Assembly (NCBI GenBank): GCA_001313085.1
Contig: BBFE01000005.1
Location: forward strand, 60,900-124,899
Direction: 5' to 3'
Length of the DNA stretch: 64,000 nucleotides
From: Paenibacillus sp. JCM 18996
Lineage (GTDB): Bacteria > Bacillota > Bacilli > Paenibacillales > NBRC-103111
This document shows positions 1-9,873 of the stretch, one piece after another (within the stretch, counting starts at the first letter, position 1; each line of letters begins with the position of its first letter). The notes under the pieces are model-generated. The model was not told the DNA's origin and searched no databases. It saw nothing but the letters and a program-made list of their open reading frames with translations. The position numbers and the translations under genes are program-made.

Positions 1-383
1 ATCGGTCGGTTATCAGATGATCATTTATTTGGCGGGACTGCAGCATATTCCGGGAGAGCTGAAGGAAGCGGTAAAGATGGATGGGGCCGGTCCGGTGCGC
101 TCGTTTTTTTTCGGTCACCCTGCCGCTGTTGACGCCGACGATCTTTTTCGTGGTAATCATTACCATCATTGAATCGTTCCATACGTTCGACATCACCTAT
201 GCCATGACCAAAGGCGGGCCTTATCAGTCGACGACAACGCTGTCTTATTTTATTTACCAGAACGCATTCGTCCATTACCGGATGGGATTCGCGTCCAGCT
301 TGGCTTATGTCATGTTCTTCCTGACGCTGATTGTAACGTGGGTGAACTTCGTATTGAAGAAAAGGTGGGTGAATTACGGATGA
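1..383 (+). CDS. Sugar ABC transporter permease, MalF/UgpA type (5' end outside window)
   Basis: C-terminal part of an inner-membrane permease of a CUT1 carbohydrate importer. The EAA loop that docks the ATPase is visible early (ELKEAVKMDGAG, then VTLPLLTPT), followed by the family pattern TKGGPYQSTTTL and two hydrophobic segments, ending KKRWVNYG. A T8 run at 104-111 shifts the frame; seven T restores SFFSVTLPLL. The stop overlaps the start of the next permease (ATGA), as expected for a coupled permease pair. The binding protein must lie to the left of the window. Substrate cannot be read from this fragment. Family call is firm; specificity is unknown. Confidence 0.88.
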
Positions 384-1233
384 AGCGCGGAAGACAAATG
401 AAAAAAATGGTTCATTTACCTCTTCTTGGTCCTTTACAGTGTGACTACATTGTTTCCTTTTGTGTGGATGCTGCTGTCCTCGTTCAAATCGTCGGGCGCC
501 ATCTTTGAAATGCCGCCGCGCCTCATTCCCGACCGGTTGTTTCAACCGGGGATGTGGGACAGTTATGTCGTCGTACTGAAGGAGCATCATTTTCTCAGGT
601 ATTTGGGCAACAGCGCTTTGATCTCCACTACGGCATCGCTTGGGCAGCTGCTTACCTGTTCTCTTGCAGCCTTCGCGTTTGCCCGAATGTCGTTTCGGGG
701 CAAAGGCTGGATTTTCTCGCTGCTTGTTGCGACGATGATGGTTCCTATGGAGGTCACAATCATCCCGGAGTTTCTCATGTTCTCCAAGCTCGGGTGGCTG
801 GATACTTATGCTCCGCTTATCGTGCCGTCTCTTCTGGTAGGGGCGTTCGGAACGTTTATGCTGCGCGAGTTTTTTTTGCCAGTGTTCCCGCCAGCCTGGA
901 GGAAGCGGCCATTATCGACGGGTGTTCTCCTTACCGTGTGTACGGAAATATTTTTTTCTTCCTTTGGCTAAGCCGGCGTTGGCTACGCTGTTCATTATCG
1001 CCTTCATGAATAACTGGAACGAAATGCTTCGTCCGGTGCTTTATATTCAATCGCCAAGCCTTCGGACGCTGACGCTGGGGCTCTCGCAATTCCAATCGGA
1101 ATACAACACGAACTGGTCCCTGCTTCTTGCGGGTTCCGTCATCACCATTCTGCCGCTGATCGTGGTCTACTTGTTCAACCAAAAAATATATTATAGAAGG
1201 GACCATGACCTCCGGCGTAAAAGGATGAATTAA
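380..1233 (+). CDS. Sugar ABC transporter permease, MalG/UgpE type (frame breaks)
   Basis: Second permease of the CUT1 importer. The start ATG at 380 overlaps the upstream stop. The protein begins MKRGRQMKKWFIYLF once an A7 run at 401-407 is read as six, continues through FPFVWMLLSSFK (first membrane segment) and reaches the EAA loop SLEEAAIIDGCSPYRVY. It ends with a last membrane segment and a basic tail. Two further T runs (870-877 and 951-957) must each lose two T to keep REFFASVPASLEEAA and GNIFLPLAKPAL in one frame. No ATPase gene is adjacent, which is usual where one shared MsmK-type ATPase serves several importers. Substrate unknown. Confidence 0.87.
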
Positions 1234-1257
1234 TAATTCTGACAGGACTGTTGCTTA

Positions 1258-1846
1258 ATGGCTTATTTTGTTTATTTAATACTGAGTTTAGCTGTTTTTT
1301 CTGCTTCTGTTCATGGTATGGATTCACACTGCGCCCCTGCGGAAGGAAGCGGCGGACGCATGGTCATCCTCGGCTTCCAATGCGATAACGACCGGATTCA
1401 TCCGCTTCTGGAGGAACGGCTTTCGGTTGCGTTAGAGCTCATGCGTTCCTATCCTTTTAAAAAAAATAATTCTGACCGGCGGAGCGGTCACTTCCTCCAA
1501 GACCGAAGCCGATATAATGAAAGAGTACTTGGTGCAACGCGGCGTGGAAGAGGATCGGATCGTGCTGGACAAAGAGGCAATGGATACGCTCCAAAATATT
1601 GACAACTGCAGAAAAAAATCATGGAGTTCCATCGGCTTACGACATGTATGCTGATTTCAAATTCTTTTCATATACGCAGGATCCGTTATATAGCGAGGGA
1701 AGCGGGTTTTTCCTGTTCATTTTTTCTCTGACAGGAGTTTGCGCGCCGTAAGCAGGCAAATCTATCGGACGCTGCATGAGCTTAAAGCCTTTGCCACCAC
1801 ATATAAGGCGATTAAGAAGCGGAAGGGTTCCGTCAAATGGAGTTGA
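1258..1846 (+). CDS. YdcF/SanA family (DUF218) envelope protein
   Basis: A hydrophobic N-terminus (about 20 residues, signal or anchor) is followed by a DUF218 domain. The domain shows MVILGFQCDND, then KKIILTGGAVTSSKTEADIMK, the MDTLQN element (family T-x-E-N region) and ISNSFHIRRIRYIAREAGF, which matches the conserved S/T-x-x-FH-x-x-R stretch. Three run-length corrections (A8 near 1459, A7 near 1612, T6 near 1720) give one open frame of about 195 residues ending SVKWS just before the next gene. Members act at the cell envelope but their reaction is not established. In raw sequence the gene looks broken; with corrections it is complete. Confidence 0.75.
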
Positions 1847-1850
1847 TTAA

Positions 1851-2692
1851 ATGATGCAGGTTTATACGATAAAAGGCACCGGCAGCTTAAACGAAGATGC
1901 GCTGATAGTCAATGAAAAGGACAGCGTATACGGTGTGGCCGACGGTGCCACTTCGCTCATCGACTATCGGGATGAATTCGGGCTTACAGGCGGTTACTTA
2001 GCCTCGCAACTGCTGGCTTTGCATCTGCAGAAAGTACCGTACGATACCCGTTTGGAGGAGGTCGCCATCCGGGCGAATGCTGCGCTGCGTCAAAGCATGC
2101 TCAGCGCGGGCATCGATATAGAGGATAAACGGCAGCTCTGGTCCGCCGCTTTTGTGTATTTCCGGGTAAGGGATACGTACGTCGAATATGTCCAGGCCGG
2201 AGATTGTATGCTGTTTGCCAAATATGCGGACGGTACGTACCGGCAGGTAACCCATGACCAGGTGGCCCATGCCGACCGGGTCACGCTTCAAAAAACGCGC
2301 AGAGGCAATCGCCAAAGGCATCACAGAACCGGCAAAAAATCCGTGAATATCTATATCCGACGCTCTGTGAAAACAGGAGAAAAGCGAATACGCCGGAAGG
2401 ATATGCCGTTATGAACGGCGAAATCAATTTAGACCTTTATATGGAAGCAGGCCGGCTCAGCCGGGCATGTTTAACCAGGCTCTATGCCGTTACGGATGGT
2501 TTGTTTCACTGCTTGGAGGGGGCGTCGCCGCAAGAAACGTGGACACGGATGCTGGCCGAAATAGACAACCAGGGTCTGGCAGCCTACGCCGAAGGCTTGG
2601 TTCGACTTGAACAAGAAGATCCGGACTGCTCTAAATATCCAAGGCTGAAGGTTTCGGATGACAAGACCGGTGTCGTCCTTGATCTCCGGTAA
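1851..2692 (+). CDS. PP2C-family serine/threonine phosphatase-like protein
   Basis: The N-terminus (GTGSLNEDALIV, then YGVADGATSL) carries the two aspartates that in PP2C enzymes bind the catalytic metals, and YVQAGDCMLF fits the second conserved GD motif. A late AVTDGLF element supplies the C-terminal metal-binding aspartate. Two A6 runs at 2290 and 2334 break the frame; reading each as five gives a continuous middle section and joins the two halves at ATG 2411. The start ATG has a GGAG eight bases upstream and lies four bases after the YdcF gene, so the two are probably cotranscribed. The target protein is unknown. No transmembrane segment is visible. Confidence 0.72.
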
Positions 2693-2729
2693 CAATCCCT
2701 AAATATTGTAATGAAAGGTCTTTATTCCT

Positions 2730-3893
2730 ATGTTTGATAACACTCGAAGCCAACAGCTGATGAAAATATGAACCAGCAGAAGGTGCTTCATCTGATTTAT
2801 AGCACAGGAAGCATCTCCAGAGTCGAATTGGCGGAAAAAAAACCGGTTTAACCCAGCAGACGATCACTAATATCGTCAATCGTCTGCTTCAGGAGCACGC
2901 CGTCGTGGAAGGCACACCGGCAGCCTCGGCAGGAGGGCGCAAGCCCATCCCGCTCAGTATCAACCACGGGAACCTTTATGCAGTCGGTGTCGAAGTAGCT
3001 GTCAAAAGAGTCCGGGCAGTGCTCCATAATTTTCAGCGTGAAACCATTGATGCAGCCGAGGTGCATGTCGACTCTTTCCGCGACGAAGGCCATACGCTGG
3101 AGTGTGTGAAAGAAGCGGTGGACAGGGTAATTGCGAAGATCGGCACACCTGAACTGATCAAAGGAATCGGCCTCAGCATCCAGGGATGGTGGATTCCAGG
3201 CAGGGTGTAGTGCTGTACTCGGAAAGATTACGGTGGAAGCAGTACGCTCTACGAGAACAGCTTGGGCTTGTGTACCCGTTCCCGATTCATATCGAAAATG
3301 ATGTAAACATCATGGCCCTGGTTGAAAATATGGACGGTCTGCTGTTTTCCTCGGAAAACAATATTACCTGCAAGCTGGATCAAGGTATTGGAGGAGCTGT
3401 CGTCTGCGGCAAGCAGCTGCAGGCGGGTTCGTCTTACGTTGCCGGCGAGTTCGGACATTACAAAGCTTTCAATGGACACGAGGCCCGGCTTTGCCATTGC
3501 AGGGGCTATGGGTGCCTGACCACCGTGGCGTCGATCGGCGGCATGGAGGATGTGACAGGCCTTAAGTTCTCCGAGATAGTGGAGCGTCTGCGCGGCGGCG
3601 ATGAACGGATAGCCGGTCTCTTTACCGCCGCGGGGGAGGCTGTCGCCCTGGCTTTGGCCAATATGGTGACGTTCATGAATCCCGACCATGTGCTCTTGAC
3701 CGGACGGATCGTCGAGGAGGCGGGCTTCATGCTCCTGCCAATGATCGAAGCACTGATGATGCGGAACATTCCGGAGCATTGCCGCGACGTCCGCCTCGTA
3801 TATAAGGATCATTTAGCCGACGGCGCGGGCATGGCGGCGGCACTGGTGATCAAGCAAACGTTCGCCGCTCCGGTTAATACGCTGTCATATTAA
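2730..3893 (+). CDS. ROK family transcriptional regulator (NagC/XylR type)
   Basis: An N-terminal winged helix-turn-helix (QQKVLHLIYSTGSISRVELA, then TGLTQQTITNIVNRL) precedes a ROK sugar-kinase-like domain. The ROK signature is clear: a GEFGH element and the zinc motif CHCRGYGCLTT, and the acidic IENDVN segment that contains the usual catalytic Asp region. Such proteins repress sugar genes and are released by a sugar ligand. Frame repairs are needed near 2769 (one A missing), at the A8 run 2835-2842 and near 3187, where one base is missing before MVDSRQG. The neighbouring importer at 1-1233 is a plausible target, but no operator could be assigned. Confidence 0.85.
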
Positions 3894-4130
3894 TTCAGCT
3901 TGTTTATCGCCGGTAGCATAGCCGTAATTGAAGCTGATTCGCCAATACAGGCTTTGAAACCTACGCGCCTTCGGCTGGACTTACCGGAATTGCACCTCGT
4001 TGCCGCCGGTTGGCTTAGCGGAATTTTTTTTCCGTTAAAGCGGTATTTCCCGGAGATTCCCAAAATTAGCGGAATTGGCTGCCGTTATTATCTCGGATTT
4101 CTGGCAAAAACCCTCAAAAGTATCGTTTGC
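3894..4130. repeat. Intergenic stretch with candidate interspersed repeat
   Basis: No gene is convincing here; the open frame starting at 3900 has no ribosome site and no recognisable family. The DNA contains several CGGAATT/CCG-type blocks, including the complementary pair TAGCGGAA and TTCCGTTA flanking a T-run around 4016-4040. This has the look of a dispersed intergenic repeat, but only one copy is present in the window, so that is an inference. Confidence 0.3.
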
Positions 4131-4170
4131 ACAAAAAATAGAGGAATAATCTTCCTCTATTTTTTTTGTG
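4131..4170. terminator. Intrinsic terminator (bidirectional)
   Basis: An A-run, then TAGAGGAA, a five-base loop, TTCCTCTA and a T8 tail. Stem of eight or more pairs with A/T flanks on both sides; it probably ends the ROK gene transcript. Confidence 0.8.
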
Positions 4171-4349
4171 ATGCCTCCCAAACCGAAGAATAAAGGAAAA
4201 AAACCTCTAAGCCGGTTTTATCTTGCGTTGGTTACGTCGCCTAACACCCAGATGCCTTGAAATCGAATAAGGCCGGAAGTTTTACAGCATACTAGGTAGC
4301 GGCGGAACTAATATTCACCAAGGTAAAGACATACATGGAGGATAAAAAA

Positions 4350-4847
4350 ATGAAGAAGTCATTGTATGGATTAATGCTTTCCATTATTTTATGCTGCCTG
4401 TTAGCCGTACCCGTTTTGGCAGAACCAGTCGTACCGTCCAAGCAAAATCAGAACACAGTCAACGCTGAAACCGAGTCGTACTCCTCGGGCAGAGGAAGTT
4501 ACCGATCTCCTTCCGGTTCGTTTACAGGGGGAAACAGAGGAGGGGCGGGACCCGGCTACAGTACAGGGCCAAGGGCGCCTTCACCGGATGTGGCTCGCAA
4601 TCCAAGGCCAGCCCCGGGGCCGACTCCAAGCCCAGCCGCGCCGACCGGCCGCTGGGGCAGCTTCTTTGGCGGACTTGCGGCCGGATCGTTGCTCGGGCAT
4701 CTCTTCAATCCTTTCGGCGGGTACGGCTCGGGGGTCGGAGCAGGATTTTCTTTGCTCAGCATCCTGTTTTGGGCTGTTATCTTATACGCAGCTTATAAAC
4801 TATTTCAAAAAATTCAGAGGGAAAAAATCGATGAAAATTTTGTTTGA
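4350..4847 (+). CDS. Secreted/anchored Gly-Pro-rich protein with C-terminal membrane segment
   Basis: The start at 4350 is preferred over 4335 because a GGAGG lies inside the longer reading. MKK plus a hydrophobic stretch ending VLAEP is a signal peptide. The middle (residues about 35-100) is low-complexity: Ser/Gly then Pro/Ala-rich. It ends with the GGLAAGSLLGHLFNPFGGYG type glycine segment and a membrane helix (LLSILFWAVILYAAYKLF). This layout occurs in small Bacillota envelope proteins, but I know no defined function. Its end overlaps the next gene, which suggests translational coupling. Not recognised beyond this. Confidence 0.6.
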   Translation: MKKSLYGLMLSIILCCLLAVPVLAEPVVPSKQNQNTVNAETESYSSGRGSYRSPSGSFTGGNRGGAGPGYSTGPRAPSPDVARNPRPAPGPTPSPAAPTGRWGSFFGGLAAGSLLGHLFNPFGGYGSGVGAGFSLLSILFWAVILYAAYKLFQKIQREKIDENFV

Positions 4848-5137
4848 CGAACAGGATCTGATCGATGCCGCATGTTTTTTTTGCCGCAAGCCGGTTTAAT
4901 GTCAACATCCAGGACACCAAAGCTGAGTTGAATTATGAAGAAGGCAAAGGAATTTCTGCTGAAGTGACTGTTCAGAACGCACAATACACTCATACGCTCT
5001 CCGAGCAGGATCTGATCGACGGATGTGCTATGTACCTGTCCGAGTATCATAATTTCGATCCGCACCGGCTCACCGTTGAACTTGCATTCGAGGAGGAAAA
5101 AAAGGGATTTCGGCGGTCATTGAAAGTCGATAAATAA
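4831..5137 (+). CDS. YxcD-like protein, DUF2653 family
   Basis: A roughly 100-residue acidic protein beginning MKILFDEQDLIDAACFFAA. The repeated EQDLID element at both ends, and the ISAEV core, match the small Bacillus YxcD/DUF2653 family. The function of that family is unknown. A T8 run at 4875-4882 breaks the frame; seven T restores CFFAASRFNVN. The ATG lies inside the last codons of the upstream membrane protein gene, so the two genes are probably coexpressed. A strong terminator follows about 30 bases after the stop. Confidence 0.75.
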
Positions 5138-5459
5138 GCCGTTTGTGATAGAAGCGGAAATATGTTCAGAAAACCCGTCGTCCCGATTTAGGGAGGGGCG
5201 GGTTTTCTTTTATAAATTACCATTTATACCAAAAAAATAGATATATAAACCCAATTAATTAGTTCAAACCACTCTATTTAGTACGCTCGTTATAATATAC
5301 TATTGATAGTATTAGATGGAATATAAACCAAGAAATGGAGGAGTGATATTCAGCAAAAGCGGTGTTTTTTTCGACCTGCATGCTGGAAACGTAATACTGG
5401 TTCACATCTAACAATAAGAGAGTGAATATTAGAAATTCTTAATGATGGAGGTATGATTA
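5138..5459. other. Intergenic region before the AT-rich gene pair
   Basis: After the terminator at 5169 this stretch is clearly richer in A/T than the DNA to its left. A TATAAT hexamer sits at 5291-5296 but without a good -35 partner. A second GGAGG at 5336 is followed too closely by GTG to be a convincing gene. No RNA gene was recognised. Confidence 0.35.
5169..5212 (+). terminator. Intrinsic terminator after the YxcD-like gene
   Basis: GAAAACCCG (5169-5177) pairs perfectly with CGGGTTTTC (5199-5207) and is followed by a short T-rich tail. Confidence 0.82.
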
Positions 5460-5943
5460 ATGAGAAGTATTAAATTTTTTTGTATAACCTTGTTATTGCT
5501 GGTTTTTTGGTGGAATTTTCGCTGGTTCAGCTTTTGCAGCAGGAGGTTCCAAAATTTGTGATAACGACCCTTGGAGTAGTGGTTGTTCAGCAACTCAATA
5601 TGGTACTTGGAGATTGATATCTGTCGGTTATTCTGGTGATTCTAGGGTACAGTTTACAAGTGATCAGACCAGTGGCAGTAAATATCTTTATGGTTTAAGT
5701 AGTGGCCTTACAAGTTCTATTTCACTAAATTATTGGGCATATCTTAATAGCAGTTACGCTACCTGTAATTACGCTGAGTATGACACAGTAAGTGGATACT
5801 TAACAACAATTGATCAAAATCTTGCGGCTCCAGGGTGGAATTATCTTGGCAGTGACCGAGATTATGGGGCGGTTCCATTGTCAGTACACGCATCTATAGC
5901 AAACGGAGATCTTACCGCCGATGCTGTGCAAATTTCGTGGTAG
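5460..5943 (+). CDS. Small secreted protein, family not recognised
   Basis: The ATG at 5460 has a GGAGG eight bases upstream. After correcting T-runs near 5474 and 5502 the product starts MRSIKFF, has a hydrophobic core and a signal-peptidase site ending SAFAAGG. The mature part (about 130 residues) is rich in Ser, Tyr, Thr and Asn with a paired cysteine (SKICDNDPWSSGC) at its start, typical of small exported proteins or peptides. No family recognised. The codons are markedly A/T-rich compared with neighbours, as in the gene that follows 12 bases later, so the pair may have been acquired together. Confidence 0.6.
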
Positions 5944-5954
5944 GGGTGAATAAC

Positions 5955-6700
5955 ATGAAAAAAACATGTGAAGATAATTAGTGTTACAGCCGTTGCATTA
6001 CTCGTAACAGGAATTGTTGTTGGTTATTGTAAATTCTCTGCAAACACTGCAGCTGCATCTAATCAAACAGAAGGAAAAAAATTATCAGAGAAAAAAAATG
6101 CTTAATGCAATTGATAATTATTCCTATGCTAAAGGGTCCTTTGTCTCAACGAGTTCAACTGGTGTTTCTAATCAAGTAGAATTTGAAGTTGAGGAAGGCA
6201 AGAACCCTGGTAGTAAAGTAACCGTAAAAGGTCAAGATGGGAAGATTTTGGCTTCGATTATCAGTGACGCGGATAGTGTTGTAAATAAAAAATGAAACAG
6301 ACAAATCCTTTACGAAACAACCTAAAGTCAAATGGGATACTCCGCCTGGTAGTCGTAAGTTTAAACATGCTGATGGTAATAACGCTTATGTATATCGACC
6401 GGATCCTGCTTCAGCTGGAATAGCTGCCGAGATAACCTTCCCTCAACAGATTGCTTTTTTTGGCTAGATGATGATGAGGCAAATTATGCAGTGTCCGGAC
6501 ATGAGAAGCTCTTTGGAAGAGACGCAACTGTCATCACGGGAACTATGTTAAAATCTATGCAAACGAAAGCTAAAAGCTTTGTTATGCATATTGATACAGA
6601 AACAGGAGTATTGCTTGGACTAGAGACCACGAATTCGAATGGAACACCATCGATTTCTTCCAAAGTCCAAAATATTACCATAGACAAAAAAGCAGCATAA
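5955..6700 (+). CDS. Secreted protein resembling LolA/RseB-fold lipoprotein-sorting proteins
   Basis: An N-terminal membrane segment (IISVTAVALLVTGIVVGY) precedes a periplasm-facing domain of about 190 residues. Segments such as SYAKGSFVSTSSTG, VEFEVEEGKNPG and the late SFVMHIDTETGVLLGLE look like the beta-strands and the metabolised-lipid/sensor fold of LolA or MucB/RseB-type proteins; this is a pattern impression, not a firm family match. Frame corrections are needed at A-runs near 5958, 6077-6098 and 6286 and a T7 run near 6451. Stop is TAA at 6698. It follows the secreted protein at 5460 directly; the two may work as an exported protein and its accessory or immunity partner, which is speculation. 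Confidence 0.5.
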
Positions 6701-6798
6701 CAGTATATTTGACACTTCCACTGCGCCAATTGGATATCAAGAAAAAAGTAAGAGAGGATTTAAAAAAAAGCTGGTAAATAAATAATCTCGGGAAAAGG

Positions 6799-6853
6799 AA
6801 AAAAACGGCACTGTCGTCACTGTGAACTGTGACGCGAACAGAGCCGTTTTTTT
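6799..6853 (+). terminator. Intrinsic terminator, two stacked stems
   Basis: AAAAACGGC (from 6801) pairs with GCCGTTTTT (6843-6851), enclosing an inner CGTCAC/GTGACG stem, with a T7 tail. Ends the secreted-protein pair. Confidence 0.8.
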
Positions 6854-6903
6854 GTTATTGTTCTACTAAACATCGGTACGAACAGAGCAGGAAATGTTCC
6901 TCG

Positions 6904-7467
6904 TCAATGGGTCTGTTTATCAGCAGGTTTCCGGGTAAGCTCAGTCAGCATTTGTTCTATCCGCTTCAACTGCTTTTGCATCTCTACGTTTTCCTGTTCC
7001 GCCTTGTAATTAATGGCAAAATCGATCATGGCTTCATGTTTATCCCTTGCCGCCTGCCGATTCTGGCTCATCAGAATAACAGGAGCCTGAAAGCCGGCAA
7101 GAAAGGAAAGAAACAAATTGAGCAGAATGAACGGAGCGGGATCGAAATGCGGCAGGAAAGGTACCGTGTTCCAAATAATCCAACCAACCAGAAAACAAGC
7201 GAAGAGAACTATAAATGTCCAGCTTCCTCCGAAGGCGGCCATGTTGTCAGCCAATTTTTCCGCCCACGTGTATTTCTTTTTTTTGCTCTATGGACAGCCT
7301 TGACTTGATATTTCCTTTATATTCGGTGATCAGTTTTTTTCAACCCTTTTAATATGCTGCTCATTCAACTTGTGTATGTCTTCTTCTTCGTTCTCCAACG
7401 TGTCGATAATTGAAATTTCGTCATCTACAATAGAACGTATTGTCTGCTTCTCTTCATCCTTGAACAT
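6904..7467 (-). CDS. DUF1003 membrane protein
   Basis: The start at 7467 has GGGAGGTG upstream on the minus strand. The N-terminal soluble part (MFKDEEKQTIRSIVDDE) is acidic and charged. The DUF1003 core follows: GEKLADNMAAFGGSWTFI, a membrane helix, WNTVPFLPHFDPAPFILLNL, a second helix and the signature QAPVILMSQNRQAARDKHEA. A coiled C-terminal tail (about 30 residues) ends the protein. Two T-runs (7276-7283 and 7329-7337) break the frame between residues about 45 and 70. Function of DUF1003 proteins is unknown. It stands alone between two terminator-bounded blocks. Confidence 0.85.
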
Positions 7468-7642
7468 AACAGCACACCTCCCTTTTTTATAAAATTAAAC
7501 AGATTCGCTGAGCCAGAAACAAGGCGGAGGTTGGTCCGGCTGTCTTACTTCCGTGCAAAAGGTTCTTAGAAATGTTTATTCACTTCTAATCGGTTCGATT
7601 GAAATAATAGAGTTATAAAACGAAAAGGAGGCTTCAGAGCTT

Positions 7643-9681
7643 ATGGCCACTGAGCTGCGTTTCAGACAGGTGCATTTGGATTATCATACAAGCCCCGATA
7701 TTCCGGGAATAGGCAGCGAGTTCGATGCCGAGCAATTTACCCAAACTTTGGAGCAGGCGAGGGTGGACTCGATCACTTGCTTCGCCCGCTGCACCATGGC
7801 ATGCTTTATTACGATTCTCAAGCGAATCCAGAGCGCGTTCACCCCAATCTCAAGAATAAGAATTTGCTAAAAGAACAGATTGAAGCCTGTCATAAGCGCA
7901 ATATCCGTGTTCCTGTCTACATTACCGTGCAGTGGGACCATTTTACGGCGGAGCGGCATCCCGAATGGCTTGCTTTGGACGAGAAGGGCAATCCCATAGG
8001 GACGCCTGTGTACGAAGCCGGTTTCTACCGTCATCTTTGCGTAAATACGCCTTATCGGGATTTTCTCAAGCAGCATACGAAAGAAGTCCTCGATATGTTC
8101 GACGTTGATGGCCTTTTCTACGATATCGTGAAAACGGTAGATTGTTCCTGCAAATACTGCCGGGCGGGCATAAGAAGAAAAAGGACTTGACCCTGTTAAA
8201 TCTTCCGAACGGCTTCAGTATGCGGCAGAGATGATAGACGATTTTAAGCGCGATATTACGGCTTTTGTAAGGGAGTACAATAAAGACTGCACGATTTTCT
8301 ACAACAAGGGCCATGTAGGCGTTGCCGACAAGGCGTCCGCTGCAGCGTTCAGCCATTTTGAGCTAGAGTCTTTGCCGAGCGGCGGCTGGGGATATATGCA
8401 TTTTCCGCTGGCGATGCGGTATGCGCGCAACCTGGGGCAAGACTGCCTGGGTATGACCGGCAAATTCCACACCTCATGGGGAGATTTCCACTCCTTCAAA
8501 AAAACCGGGCGGCATTGGAATTCGAATGCTTTAACATGCTCTCGCTGAATGCGAAATGCAGCATCGGCGACCAGTTGGACCCGGGCGGCAAAATCTCTGC
8601 CTCGGTGTATGACCTGATTGGCGCGGTATACAGCCAGGTCGAGCAAAAAAGAGCCATGGTGCGTCAAGGCTAAAGCGGTGAGCGACATCGGAGTGCTGAC
8701 GCCGGAAGAATTCAGCGAGACGGAGCTAAGAATGCCACCGGCAGCCATGGGCGTCACCCGCATGCTGCAGGAAAGCGCTCATCAATTTGACATCGTTGAC
8801 AGCGAAAGCGATTTTTTTCCCGTTTCAAAGTATTGATCCTGCCCGATAATATCCCGGTATCCGCGAAATTCGCTGACAAGCTTGATGAGTTTGCGGCTTC
8901 CGGGGGAGCAGTGATCGCTTCCTTTGAGTCCGGCTTGAACGCGCAAAAAACGGAGGTCGCATGGAAGGGGCTGGGAATCGAACTGTGTGAGCAGCCAACT
9001 CGGGATTTAAACGGTAATCTGGTGCGGGGCAGACATTACGGCAGTAATGATTACGTGGATTATATATTACCGCAGGGGATCATTGGAGCCGGACTGCCGC
9101 AAACGGAGCATGCCATGTATTTGAAGGGTGTCCAGGTTGAAGCGCAGGTAGGAAGCGAAGTGCTTGCCCCGGTGATCAAATCTTATTTCAACCGCACATA
9201 TAGACATTTCTGCTCTCACCGGCAAACGCCGTCCTCAGGGGAAGTGGAGAGCGCAGGTATTGTAAAAAATGGATAATGTCATCTATTTCGCCCATCCGAT
9301 CTTTACACAGTACCAGCAAAATGCGCCGCGTTGGTGCAAGCAGCTGTTTTTTTGAACGCGCTCAAGATGCTTTTGCCTGAGCCGGTGCTAACGCACAACG
9401 GGCCCAGCACCATGCTGGCCACGGTAAACGAACAAAGCGCAGACAACCGGTGGGTAGTGCATCTGCTGCATTATATTCCTGAGCGCAGAAGCGCGGATAT
9501 CGATATCATCGAGGATGTGATCCCGTTGCATGATGTCAAACTTAGTGTGAGAGCCGAGGGTGTAAAATCCGTCACCTGCGTACCGGAACAGCAGCCTTTG
9601 GCTTTTGACAGTGCCGACGGGCGCATCGAATTTACGCTTCCCAAGCTGAACGGACATCAGATGATTTCAATCCAGTATTAA
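7643..9681 (+). CDS. Glycoside-hydrolase-like protein (GHL6 domain plus beta-galactosidase trimerisation domain)
   Basis: The start at 7643 has AAAGGAGG upstream. Residues 1-330 form a TIM-barrel of the GHL6 type: RQVHLDYHTSPDIPGIGSEF, a CHHGMLYYDS motif, RVPVYITVQWDHF with HPEW, and VDGLFYDIV, whose acidic residue is a candidate catalytic position. Residues about 390-500 resemble the class I amidotransferase-like trimerisation domain of GH42-type beta-galactosidases, and a beta-rich tail ends the protein (about 675 residues). At least seven small indels fragment the frame (for example 7795, 8185, 8503, 8648, 8817, 9240-9270, 9349). No signal peptide, so it acts in the cytoplasm, probably on oligosaccharides delivered by the importer encoded at 11043-14190. 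Exact activity unknown. Confidence 0.8.
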
Positions 9682-9763
9682 TGAAATGGTGCGAAGGCAG
9701 CAGGCTGTTGGGCGACCGCTCAACGGCCGTTATTAAGTTTTGTTTAATTATTATTGGAACATA

Positions 9764-9793
9764 TTGACATTAAATTTCACCTTATATTAGAAT
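9764..9793 (+). promoter_or_regulatory. Candidate sigma-A promoter of the LacI-family gene
   Basis: TTGACA at 9764-9769, an 18-base spacer and TAGAAT at 9788-9793. It lies 80 bases before the start codon and just upstream of an operator-like palindrome. Confidence 0.6.
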
Positions 9794-9822
9794 AATAAAT
9801 GGAAACGCATACATAAAAAAAA

Positions 9823-9836
9823 TGTAATGGATTACA
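9823..9836. promoter_or_regulatory. LacI-type operator, probable autoregulation site
   Basis: TGTAATGGATTACA differs by one central base from the two perfect palindromes at 10908 and 10923. It sits between the promoter at 9764 and the regulator gene at 9874, where a bound repressor would block its own transcription. Confidence 0.65.
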
Positions 9837-9873
9837 TAAAAGACAAATAATAAAACAAAGGAGGAGGCCCTTT

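Noticed and set aside
3900..4193. 97-codon plus-strand open frame after the ROK gene
   Set aside because: No ribosome site, repeat-like DNA and it runs through a terminator hairpin.
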